Shown here: piece after piece, positions 56,379 to 64,000 of the stretch
Numbering within the stretch: the first letter of the stretch is position 1
Layout: every line of letters starts with the position of its first letter
DNA from: Planctomycetota bacterium
GTDB taxonomy: Bacteria > Planctomycetota > Planctomycetia > Planctomycetales > Planctomycetaceae
Reading direction: 5' to 3'
Length of the DNA: 64,000 nucleotides
Assembly (NCBI GenBank): GCA_027618475.1
Contig: JAQCEJ010000001.1
Location: forward strand, 62,001 to 126,000
Notes under the pieces: model-generated
Seen by the model: only the letters and a program-made list of their open reading frames with translations
What the model was told of the DNA's origin: nothing
Databases searched by the model: none
Made by a program: the position numbers and the translations under genes

Positions 56379-57329
56379 CTACTTGACCGCTTCGTGGCAG
56401 AAAAAATCGACAACCGACGATCCCTGCAGGGACCGGACAACGTCGATGTTTCCCTGCCAGCGTTGCGTGCCGCGAAAATCGAAGACCGTCATGCCTCGTG
56501 TCAACTCACCGCGCGTTTCGATATCGACGGCGATGCGCTCGGTCTCGAACCAATCGGGATGAACGACCGCAGCGAGCGCCGTTACTTCCTGCAGCGAGAT
56601 CCCTTCGATTCCCAGGTGCTGGTGATGCGTGCGGAAATAAAAGGGAACCAGCTTACTGATCAGTCCGGCGAACCCCTCGCTCTGATGCTGAGGAAATTGC
56701 ATGAATTGATTCATCGTCAACCCCGGTTGACTGCTCACTTCCAGCGGAACGATCGTCAGCGTCAGCGGGCAGGTCATCACGGTGCGTGCCGCTTCCGGAT
56801 CGGAAAAAATATTGAACTCCGCCGCCGGGGTGACGTCTCCTGTATTCATCGAGGCCCCCCCCAGACAGACGACCCGCTTGACCAGCGAACTGAATTCGGG
56901 ATCCCGGTCGCAGGCAATGGCGAGGTTGGTGAGCGGGCCCAGCGTCACAATCGTGATTTCGTTAGGGAAAGACCGCACAAGTTCGATCATAATCTTGTGC
57001 GCAGAATGAGCATGATGAAGGTTGAGGACGCGTCCCTCCATCTCTCCCAGTCCATTCGCGCCATGCAGATCCCGCGATGAGATCCACGCTCCCCCCGCCG
57101 CCGGTTTTTCGGGAGGATACTCGAACGACGCATCTCCCAGTCGCGGATGTCGGGGGGGATCGACTTGTTCGATAACGGCTACCAGATTCTTCTTCGCCTG
57201 GGTTCCGGAAACGACTCCCGCCGTCGCTGTGACTCCCACGACGTCGAAATGGGGCGAGTCGAGTGCCAAGCCGATAGCCAATGCGTCGCCTATTCCCGGG
57301 TCGGCGTCGATAATGATTTTCTGTACCAT
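56379..57329 (-). CDS. Inosine-uridine type nucleoside hydrolase
   Basis: The 316-residue protein belongs to the ribonucleoside hydrolase family: IIIDADPGIGDALAIGLAL at the N-terminus, GVTATAGVVSGTQAKKNL, ITIVTLGPLTNLAIA, and AEFNIFSDPEAARTV. In known members the first motif is DTDPGxDDxxA, with three Asp binding calcium. Here the second Asp of the DD pair is kept but the first is Gly, so the site differs. Downstream His residues are in FYFRTHHQHLG. Base specificity cannot be derived. It may salvage nucleosides or have another C-glycoside substrate. Confidence 0.88.
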   Translation of the reverse strand: MVQKIIIDADPGIGDALAIGLALDSPHFDVVGVTATAGVVSGTQAKKNLVAVIEQVDPPRHPRLGDASFEYPPEKPAAGGAWISSRDLHGANGLGEMEGRVLNLHHAHSAHKIMIELVRSFPNEITIVTLGPLTNLAIACDRDPEFSSLVKRVVCLGGASMNTGDVTPAAEFNIFSDPEAARTVMTCPLTLTIVPLEVSSQPGLTMNQFMQFPQHQSEGFAGLISKLVPFYFRTHHQHLGIEGISLQEVTALAAVVHPDWFETERIAVDIETRGELTRGMTVFDFRGTQRWQGNIDVVRSLQGSSVVDFFCHEAVK

Positions 57330-57514
57330 GTCACAGAAGCGATCGTTGCAGAGAAAATTCGAGCACAGGAACGGACAGCATACGTCGCCGAATTCGATTC
57401 TTCAATCCGGATTTTCGCTCGGACGTAGCAGCCCCCAAGTTTTATCGGGGGATCGCGGCGCAGCAGGATTAAAGACAACGCTTCGATACGTCAATAGGCT
57501 GCCGGATTCCGCGC

Positions 57515-58354
57515 TCAATTCCAACGGCTCAATTGCACGCGTGCGTGCTGCAGATGTTTTTCAATCAACGTCGTTTCTTGCTGCGGAGCGGCCTGCAAAC
57601 ACGACTCGAACAAAGAGATCGCCTGACCGCAGCGGCCGGCCTTGAGCGAAATCAGTGCAAGATCGCGCTGTTCCTGATAACTCCCCGGCAATAACGCGGC
57701 GAGGCGGTGTTGTACGATCCAGGCGGCTTCCCAGCGTTCCTGTTCGACGTGCAGGCATTTGAGATTATTGAGCATACGGATGATGATCGTGCGCGTTCCC
57801 ACCGGTTTGAGCGACTGGCGAATCTGTCCGACAGGAATCTGCGTCATTTCGCGCAGAAACGCAATCGTCTCTTCTCGCGTCATCACGCGGCCGTGACTGA
57901 AAGGGTCGAGATACAACGGCCCTTCGCACGTTTCGCTGCGAAGGAGAAAATGTTGCGGACTGGATACGCCTCGTAACATCATTCCCGCCGCGCGTCCGAC
58001 CGCTTCGTACAACACCGACAACGTGATCGGTAATCCGCGCCGGGTTTCGATGACACGATGCAGATAGCTGCTGTCGGGAGATTGAAAACAGGCGAGATCG
58101 CCGAAGATTCCGCACGTATCAGACAGTGAATGACTCAGCAAACTCAACGCATCCCGTTCCGACTTGGAACGTGCGACCGGGCCGGCGAGTTCCTCACCGC
58201 GGCTGGTAATCCAGTCGAGTGTCGGTTGAAAATTCAATGTGGGATAGGCATCGCGAGCGATTTCGAGTGCCGCTTGCGTCAGATCGGCGTCATCTCTGCG
58301 CGCCATGAGTTTTATGAACTCGTTGTCGCACACGAATTGTTCATCTCCCCACAT
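57515..58354 (-). CDS. SirB1-family protein with transglutaminase-like core
   Basis: From ATG 58354 (GAAGG upstream) the protein has 279 residues; the frame is open to 58525, but the extra 57 residues lack a domain. It shows the SirB1 pattern: YLHRVIETRRGLPITLSVLYEAVGRAAGMMLRGVSSPQHFLLR, where the Cys of transglutaminases is not in place, then YLDPFSHGRVMTREE. The C-terminal 80 residues are TPR-like (WIVQHRLAALLPGSYQEQRDLALISLKAGRCGQAISLFESCL). In other bacteria SirB1 proteins associate with peptide release factor methylation genes; none is nearby. The role is unknown. Confidence 0.85.
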   Translation of the reverse strand: MWGDEQFVCDNEFIKLMARRDDADLTQAALEIARDAYPTLNFQPTLDWITSRGEELAGPVARSKSERDALSLLSHSLSDTCGIFGDLACFQSPDSSYLHRVIETRRGLPITLSVLYEAVGRAAGMMLRGVSSPQHFLLRSETCEGPLYLDPFSHGRVMTREETIAFLREMTQIPVGQIRQSLKPVGTRTIIIRMLNNLKCLHVEQERWEAAWIVQHRLAALLPGSYQEQRDLALISLKAGRCGQAISLFESCLQAAPQQETTLIEKHLQHARVQLSRWN

Positions 58355-58743
58355 ACTGACCTTCTTCTTATCCTGAATCCTGACGGGATCGGTAACCGTT
58401 TGCTGCACGGCGAACAAGATCCGACGGACCACGATACCCCGGCATGACCTGAAGGAAGTATAGAGCGGCTTCTCGATTTGGGACAATCCCAGTCCTGAGC
58501 GAATCTGTTGTTGTAACTCTTTCAATTCTCCTGTCGCAGTACCGTCCCGGCAGATCTTACATCAAAGGGCGTCGAAACGATGATTTGCAGGCCGTTGAAA
58601 GCTGTTCTCGTCGTCCACAGATATCGAAGGGGCGGCATCAGTCTACGTAAGAGGAGGCACTTCCTAACCCGTGACGATCGCTGAAGTTGCCGCGAAAACG
58701 CAGCCTCTGAAGGAAGCGAAGAGTCGCAGCTGTTCGTGTTCGT
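58355..58743. other. Intergenic region
   Basis: 389 bases between two minus-strand genes. Part of it is open in the frame of the SirB1-like gene, but it has no conserved sequence. No repeat or terminator is visible. Confidence 0.35.
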
Positions 58744-60042
58744 TCAATGTCCAGAGTCGCGATCACGCGAATTCACGTTGAATCGAAACGTTGCGAGTTC
58801 ACGACGGATGTCGTCGTTACTGATCAGGGTCCGTGACGTTCGCATTCCTGTCCAACGGTCCGCGATTTCGGCGATCTCGACTCGACACTCTCGCTCGCCA
58901 GTGTATTGTTCGCAGAAGGAAGTGGCCAGTGCCATCTGTACGCGCAGACCGGGGGCCACCGCTACCGACAACTCGTCCAGTGCCCATCGATCGATTCGCA
59001 CACGGCACCATTCGCGACCTGGGAGTTCGGGTTCGACATACCGGCGGACCGAGGAGGGAAGATCTTTGCGATGCGAACACGCCATCGAAATGTCGACTCG
59101 ACCGGGCCGGGAGGCGTACAGTTCCCAGGCCCACCACGGATCACAAAGTCCCCACGGTGCAAGCAGCGGAAATGACATGACCAGTCCCACGATTGTCGCC
59201 GCAACGCGATCGCCTCGCGACGGTTTGGGGAGAATCGTCGCCGTTTGAGCCGCGGCTGACGCCGAGGGCCGCGTCAGAACGATCAGCACGATCAGTTGTG
59301 CGACACAGACGGCGTTCCAGGCGAGCACCCCTCGGCTGTGATTCAGTCCCGTCGGTCCCAGGGCAATCCCCAACAGGAGATGCATTCCGACGGCGATCCA
59401 CAGTCCCCATCGACGAGTCCGTGAAAAAAGCAGCAAACTGACGACGAGCGATTCAACGAGGGGTAGCATCACCGCCCCGCATGAATGAGCTGTCGGGGTG
59501 AGCCGCGCTCTCACGCCCACCCCCTGCAGTATGCCTAAAACGAGTTCGCGCCCGTGTGTCGCAAGAAAACTATAATCCCATTTCGACCACGCCGACCATC
59601 CATACATGCCGACGAGAAACCAGATCCACCATTGCGGAATCCGCCGGGGTGATGCACAAGACAGTATGATGCCGGTGACCATCAGGTGAATCCACCACGG
59701 TTGAAACCTCAGCTGATCGGCGACAATCAGTACGCCGCTCGACGTCATCCAGACAATCACCCCAATAGTGGCTCGTTCTTGCCGATACGAGCGACAGGCA
59801 ACGTACACAACGGCTGAGAACGCCCCGATGACGGCTGCCACTTCCACCCCGTGTGGTATCGATAACCCCCAACCAAACAGGGGAATGCGCGGCAACAGCG
59901 AATCGTTATCGAGTCGCCAGACGGGAAGTGTCGCGGCGAACAACAGGCCGGTCGAGAGACTCCACCATAGTCCCGGTAGAAACATTTCAGGTTGTAATGG
60001 TTCGGTTTTCGACATGAGCCAGTATGAAAATGATCCGCGCAT
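58744..60042 (-). CDS. Polytopic membrane protein of unknown function
   Basis: The 432-residue protein (or 423 from ATG 60015) has about eight hydrophobic segments and a C-terminal soluble tail of some 125 residues with Arg/Asp-rich sequence. The layout (helices followed by an exposed domain) and phrases such as MYGWSAWSKWDYSF resemble HTTM/DoxX-like proteins, but no conserved motif lets me assign it. The region SRPGRVDISMACSHRKDLPSSVRRYVEPE recalls soluble parts of planctomycete HTTM proteins. No clear RBS supports either start. Confidence 0.65.
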   Translation of the reverse strand: MRGSFSYWLMSKTEPLQPEMFLPGLWWSLSTGLLFAATLPVWRLDNDSLLPRIPLFGWGLSIPHGVEVAAVIGAFSAVVYVACRSYRQERATIGVIVWMTSSGVLIVADQLRFQPWWIHLMVTGIILSCASPRRIPQWWIWFLVGMYGWSAWSKWDYSFLATHGRELVLGILQGVGVRARLTPTAHSCGAVMLPLVESLVVSLLLFSRTRRWGLWIAVGMHLLLGIALGPTGLNHSRGVLAWNAVCVAQLIVLIVLTRPSASAAAQTATILPKPSRGDRVAATIVGLVMSFPLLAPWGLCDPWWAWELYASRPGRVDISMACSHRKDLPSSVRRYVEPELPGREWCRVRIDRWALDELSVAVAPGLRVQMALATSFCEQYTGERECRVEIAEIADRWTGMRTSRTLISNDDIRRELATFRFNVNSRDRDSGH

Positions 60043-60164
60043 CGAAATCGTACGTTAGACGTTATCATAACCTGATCGGCCCTCCGTCGGCAGCGACAAG
60101 TCCTCATTCAGTTCCCATTCGTCGCAAAGCAGCACCCCGCATTCTCTGAAACGGAGATTTTGAA

Positions 60165-60737
60165 ATGTCCGATGTCGATGATGTCACCTCCAACAGCGAT
60201 AACGCATCGACACAATCGAATGATGCACGTTCGACCCGGCATCGCACCGTTGCGTGGGCGAGTTTGTTCGTAGCCGGGCTCTGCTTCGCCGGGCAGATCG
60301 TATACGCCGCCCGCGTATTGCCCGATCCCGTGGCATCTCACTTCAATTGGCAAGGTCAGCCGGACGACCACATGAGCCGAACGGCCCATTTGTGGTTTAT
60401 GTCAATATTGGGCATCGCTTTGCCGGCGCTGATGATCGGAATCGCGATGATGATCAAATACGTTCCGCCGTCGCTGGTCAACATTCCTCATCGCGACTAT
60501 TGGCTGTCAACCGAGCACGTTGATGAAACTCGCGAACTCCTGATGGACCAGATGGTCTGGCTGGCGTGTGGGATGCTGCTATTTTTCGTCGGTGTGCATC
60601 AACTTGTCATTCACGCCAACTCGAACCAGCCGGTGCAATTGCAAAATGGGCCGATGATCGGCCTGCTCGTGGGGGCTTTGTCGCTATTGGTTGTATGGAT
60701 CGTCGTTTTCTACCGACGATTTCGCATCCCTTCGTGA
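60165..60737 (+). CDS. DUF1648 membrane protein
   Basis: The 190-residue protein has a polar N-terminus of about 25 residues, then four membrane segments. Between the first two lies RVLPDPVASHFNWQGQPDDHMSR, the DUF1648 motif found in SdpI-like and many transporter-associated proteins. The family includes immunity proteins and unknown membrane factors; nothing here points to a toxin. Its end is 13 bases from the convergent C45 gene. Function unknown. Confidence 0.85.
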   Translation: MSDVDDVTSNSDNASTQSNDARSTRHRTVAWASLFVAGLCFAGQIVYAARVLPDPVASHFNWQGQPDDHMSRTAHLWFMSILGIALPALMIGIAMMIKYVPPSLVNIPHRDYWLSTEHVDETRELLMDQMVWLACGMLLFFVGVHQLVIHANSNQPVQLQNGPMIGLLVGALSLLVVWIVVFYRRFRIPS

Positions 60738-60750
60738 AGTCGCTAAGCCG

Positions 60751-61965
60751 TCACTTCTTCGCGGTGGTTTCGACAATGAGTGGTATCTCCGGACTGTCGG
60801 TATCGGGTTGGCGTTCGAGCAGTTCGCTCAACTGAAACGCATGATACTTCTGCTCGGCGGCCGGTTGTCCGTCAATCGAAGCGTTTGCAACCCAGAATTT
60901 CGTCGACTTCGGTTCGAACAGCACGTTGTGCAGATTCGATTTCATCGCGACCGGGCGGTCCATCAGATGCAATGCCGATTCGGCGGTCAACTCTCCATGT
61001 TGTTCCTGCACGCGGCGAACGAGTTCGGTGTAACGGTCGCCGGCGGAGAGTAACGCGGCATCGGCAACCGGTGTCGGCAACAGCGGATGGGCTTTCCCCG
61101 GCTTGACGAGAGCGAAGACGTTCCACGACGCTTCCATCCCGGCCGCCTGATTCGTTTCACCGTCTGAAACCACGTAATAATATTGACACGTCCGTGGATT
61201 ATCGCGAAACACGGCGACCGCCGAATCGAAATTGTCGGCGGTCTGTAAAACCTCACGCACGAGGAACGACATCGGCACACCAGCCCAATGTCCCAGTCCC
61301 CTACCTCCCATTTCGCCGACGGAAATGTTCTCGGCGTTCATCCCGGTCACGCTGCCGATAAAGCCCGTGTATGTGACATTGACGAAGGGGATTTCCCCGT
61401 CCGGTTCGGCGACAACGATCACGGCGTGATCCTGCAGGCCCCAGTCACACGCGTAATCGAGCACGCGGCCATGGTACAGCGTTCCGTCTTTCGTCGCCGA
61501 GTCCATCACAGCGAAACCGCTGCAGTGAAAAAGTTCGGGAATAAAATTGGCCGTTCGGACATCCTTGAGCGGCAGGCCCGAGCCGGCGGCAAGGCCGTCC
61601 ATTTCTTCGAAGTATTTTTTCGGAACATACGGCTTCTGAATTTCGATAATCGTTTCGATGAGAAACCGCGGCTTGAGCTTGAAACCGCCGTACTCGACCA
61701 GTGCGATGTCTCCCTTTTTATTGAGCAACGTATCGAGGCTGATGTGAACATGGTCTTTCAGCAATGCCCCCTGCTGATAACCCATCTCGTACGGCGTTCC
61801 TTTGACGTGAACGACAAGATAGCCATCGATCTTTTCGAGCCACCCTGCGCCGCAACGGGCCAGCGTTTGTGCTTCGACCTTTCCGGCCATCGACAACGCA
61901 AATAGAATTGCGACGACGTTCAGCGATCTACGGTAAAACGATTGCCGACGAAAGAATGTAGTCAC
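60751..61965 (-). CDS. Secreted C45-family Ntn hydrolase-like protein
   Basis: I place the start at GTG 61965, with GGGGAG eight bases upstream and a clean signal peptide (SLNVVAILFALSMAGKVEA); the frame is open to GTG 62016. The 404 residues contain the C45 (acyl-CoA:6-APA acyltransferase-like) plan: GTPYEMGYQQGALLKDHV, AAGSGLPLKDVRTANFIPELFHCSGFAV, in which Cys148 would be the N-terminal nucleophile after self-cleavage, and HGRVLDYACDWGLQDHAVI. VTYTGFIGSVTGMNAENISVGEMGG is also typical. Substrates of bacterial secreted members are unknown; amide or ester hydrolysis is likely. Confidence 0.88.
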   Translation of the reverse strand: MTTFFRRQSFYRRSLNVVAILFALSMAGKVEAQTLARCGAGWLEKIDGYLVVHVKGTPYEMGYQQGALLKDHVHISLDTLLNKKGDIALVEYGGFKLKPRFLIETIIEIQKPYVPKKYFEEMDGLAAGSGLPLKDVRTANFIPELFHCSGFAVMDSATKDGTLYHGRVLDYACDWGLQDHAVIVVAEPDGEIPFVNVTYTGFIGSVTGMNAENISVGEMGGRGLGHWAGVPMSFLVREVLQTADNFDSAVAVFRDNPRTCQYYYVVSDGETNQAAGMEASWNVFALVKPGKAHPLLPTPVADAALLSAGDRYTELVRRVQEQHGELTAESALHLMDRPVAMKSNLHNVLFEPKSTKFWVANASIDGQPAAEQKYHAFQLSELLERQPDTDSPEIPLIVETTAKK

Positions 61966-62637
61966 AAGACGACTCCCCAGAGATTCTGAAATGGTAGAAA
62001 CGTGGCAGACACCCACCGGTTAACCAAACCGGCTTATCGTCAGACTTGGTATGCCAGGGTGGCGCGTTCACTCGTGGATGATTATGTCATTCGCCGAATT
62101 CGTTGTCGACGTCGAATTCGAGAAAATCTGTACAAACAGATCGTCAGACATTGCGGCATACGAATGTCGCAAACGGATGCCGGTCGAGGCGAAATGCGCC
62201 GGAAAATCTTTCCTGGTTTATCTATATAAACCGTTTCCTGCCGACATTCAGTATCATGGGAACGAGTTGTTTGACGTTCCGTCGACAGCAGGTTAGGGTA
62301 TGAAGTGGGATGTCGGCCGAATGCTTTGACGGGATGGTTTTGTTGTCAGACGTCTGCGAATTTCATGAAGCTGTGAATCGACCGTTACGGTGATTTCCAT
62401 CAATTCATGAACCGTCAGTGCGGATATCCGCCCCCCATGTATTTCCACGCCACCGTATGCCGGATTCTTTCTTTCGAGAATCGATTCCGGTCTCTCGGGT
62501 GGATTTCCTTTCAATCGACAATGACCTGGCAACCATAGAACGTGTTTCATAACCCGGTTGGCGGCGGAATGATCGTCCAAATTGCCCGGAACGACCCTTC
62601 GTCAAAAGGGTTATGAAATGGATTGTAGTCTGTCCTG
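61966..62637. other. Intergenic region, largest gap
   Basis: 672 bases between the divergent C45 gene and the MMPL gene. A minus-strand frame of about 85 codons (62293-62550) lacks an RBS and has codon use unlike its neighbours, so I do not call it. Local inverted words (CGAATTCG at about 62098 and 62114) are too short to interpret. Confidence 0.35.
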
Positions 62638-64000
62638 ATGGCCGGTTTCTTTAAGTCTCTGGGAAGATTTGTCTCACGCGCCTGGGTATTCTTACTCGCG
62701 GCGTGGGTGAGTGCCGCTATTGTATTGACCTACGTGGCACCCAAGTGGAAAGACGTCTGTCAGGATGGTGAATTCTCGTTTCTGCCAGAGGATGTTCCCA
62801 CATTTGCTGCCGAAAAGCTCTTCGCCGAGTCGTTCCCCGATGACTTATTGGCCAGCAGTGTAATCGTCGTCGTCCATCGGCCGACTCAGAAAGATGGTCT
62901 GCTCGAAATCGATCGCGATTTCATCGAAGACATTCTCAAGCCGCGCATCGAACGGATTGCGGAAGAAATGGGAGGCCTCGCCGACCTCGATGAAGTCGAT
63001 GAAGAAGTGTCCGACAGCGACGCCACGAACAACAAAGAGTCGTCGATCGATTCCGTCGTTCCTCCACCGCCGGCACCTCCTCCATCGAAAGAGGGTGCGG
63101 CGACTACTCCGACAGAGGAAAGCGTTACTCCCCCTGCTCAAACACCACCGGCAGGCAACGTCGCCGAAGTTCCCGCCGGTGACACTCCCGCGGCATCGGG
63201 TCTCGAAGAACCGCAGCGATCGATCATCTCTCGCGTTCGAACCTATACTGACCGTGCTTTAGGAAATCTGCTCGACAGCGAAGATGGAATAGCCTCGCTG
63301 GTGTTGATCGAACTGACGACAGAATTTCTGGAAGAGAGCAACCATTACACGATTGAAAAAATCGAGAACCTGGTCGCCGTCGACGGGCCGCTTGCCAAAG
63401 AGAAGCTGATTCCGCCCGGACTCGAGTTATCGCTCAGCGGTGTTGCCGTCGTCGGCCGCGACATGATTCACGCCGCGGCCCAAAGTGCCTCCGCCACCGA
63501 ACAATGGACGTTCATTCTCGTCGTCATTCTGCTGGTGATAATCTATCGCTCATTCGGGCTGGCTCTCATTCCGCTGTTGACGGTCGGTTTTTCGGTGCAC
63601 ATTTCGATCAAGCTTCTTTCGCTGGCGGCGATGTGGGGCTGGATTACCCCTTTCCACGGCATGGAGATCTATATCTCGGTGGTGCTGTATGGAGCCGGCG
63701 TCGATTATTGCCTGTTCCTCATCGCGAGATATATCGAAGAACTCGATCGCGGTGAACGGGTCGAATCGGCCATCGAAACCACGCTCGATCGCGTCGGCGC
63801 AGCACTCGTTGCCAGCGCCGGAACAGTGACGTGCGGCATCGGTATGATGTACTTTGCTGAATTCGGTAAGTTCAAACAGGCGGGGATCGGAATCGCATTC
63901 AGTCTCGTAATCGTCATGCTCGCCGCGCTCACCTTTTCACCGACGCTTCTCCGTCTGTTCGGCCGCTGGGTCTTCTGGCCGTTCATGCGCAATGAGCGAG
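62638..64000 (+). CDS. MMPL/RND family transporter, C-terminus beyond right edge
   Basis: The start is ATG 62638 and 454 codons are open to the window edge. The N-terminal helix (AWVFLLAAWVSAAIVLTYVAP) is followed by a long exported domain, FSFLPEDVPTFAAEKLFAESFP, typical of MMPL proteins. Inside that domain lies a low-complexity insert of about 80 residues (140-210) rich in Pro, Glu and Thr (VVPPPPAPPP). Membrane segments 2-6 follow, with GAGVDYCLFLIARYIEEL, the conserved GTDY-like segment. Members export lipids or other hydrophobic molecules using proton force. The second half, with the mirrored transmembrane unit, must lie outside. Confidence 0.88.
   Translation, partial: MAGFFKSLGRFVSRAWVFLLAAWVSAAIVLTYVAPKWKDVCQDGEFSFLPEDVPTFAAEKLFAESFPDDLLASSVIVVVHRPTQKDGLLEIDRDFIEDILKPRIERIAEEMGGLADLDEVDEEVSDSDATNNKESSIDSVVPPPPAPPPSKEGAATTPTEESVTPPAQTPPAGNVAEVPAGDTPAASGLEEPQRSIISRVRTYTDRALGNLLDSEDGIASLVLIELTTEFLEESNHYTIEKIENLVAVDGPLAKEKLIPPGLELSLSGVAVVGRDMIHAAAQSASATEQWTFILVVILLVIIYRSFGLALIPLLTVGFSVHISIKLLSLAAMWGWITPFHGMEIYISVVLYGAGVDYCLFLIARYIEELDRGERVESAIETTLDRVGAALVASAGTVTCGIGMMYFAEFGKFKQAGIGIAFSLVIVMLAALTFSPTLLRLFGRWVFWPFMRNER

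Noticed and set aside
62293-62580. Minus-strand frame of 95 codons
   Set aside because: It begins with TTG or an ATG at 62550 without an RBS, codon use differs from neighbours, and no motif is seen.

Overview
The window reads as a chromosome segment of a planctomycete. Protein families typical of that phylum are spread along it: a DUF1559 prepilin-like protein, a DUF1501 Tat-exported protein, a DUF1570 HExxH protein, a PQQ-type beta-propeller with EF-hands, a formylglycine sulfatase, a sialidase, a PilT ATPase, a ClpC and an SLBB envelope protein. Base composition and codon use look even throughout. I see no rRNA, tRNA, CRISPR array, transposase or prophage. Genes lie on both strands in short operons and several neighbouring genes overlap by a few bases.

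Layout. 1-2335 (minus): a low-complexity lipoprotein cut by the left edge and a secreted protein of unknown function. 2794-7240 (plus): CoaX, a methyltransferase, and a two-gene quaternary-amine type ABC importer whose permease and binding protein are one polypeptide. 7297-10798 (minus): an ADHFE1/HOT-like dehydrogenase, the DUF1559 protein and an HNH endonuclease. 11227-18508 (plus): an OFA-type MFS transporter, a GT39-like membrane glycosyltransferase, MoaC and ClpC. 19099-20885 (minus): thiolase and a DUF2585 membrane protein sharing GTGA. 21129-24418 (plus): a membrane protein with SLBB-like domains translationally coupled to a divergent actin-fold protein; this is the best candidate for an undescribed system. 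24595-25782 (minus): DUF1570. 26085-33682 (plus): a secreted STN-like protein, DinB-like protein, APH/P-loop kinase fusion, FtsH and a solitary N6-adenine DNA methyltransferase.

33687-42527: an SDR (minus); NnrE coupled to an alkyltransferase-like/endonuclease V fusion lacking the acceptor cysteine; DUF1501; a lipase-like hydrolase; an LPG-synthase-TM-like protein; an EVE-domain protein; and a PilT gene followed by a toxin-antitoxin pair whose toxin is frameshifted. 42762-51457 (minus): a catabolic and envelope block with a GH32-like protein, a Gfo/Idh/MocA oxidoreductase, a class IV aminotransferase, a GH67N-like large secreted protein, a PQQ/EF-hand propeller and an amidohydrolase. 51918-64000: a sulfatase whose signal peptide is out of frame, sialidase, nucleoside hydrolase, SirB1-like protein, two membrane proteins of unknown function, a C45-type Ntn hydrolase, and an MMPL/RND transporter cut by the right edge.

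A two-hairpin palindromic repeat occurs three times (12976, 18583, 45441), with paired base changes that keep both stems. Two rho-independent terminators are clear, after the DUF1559 gene and after clpC. Two apparent one-base deletions (parE and the sulfatase leader) may be real decay or consensus errors. All family assignments come from reading motifs by eye; no database search was run.
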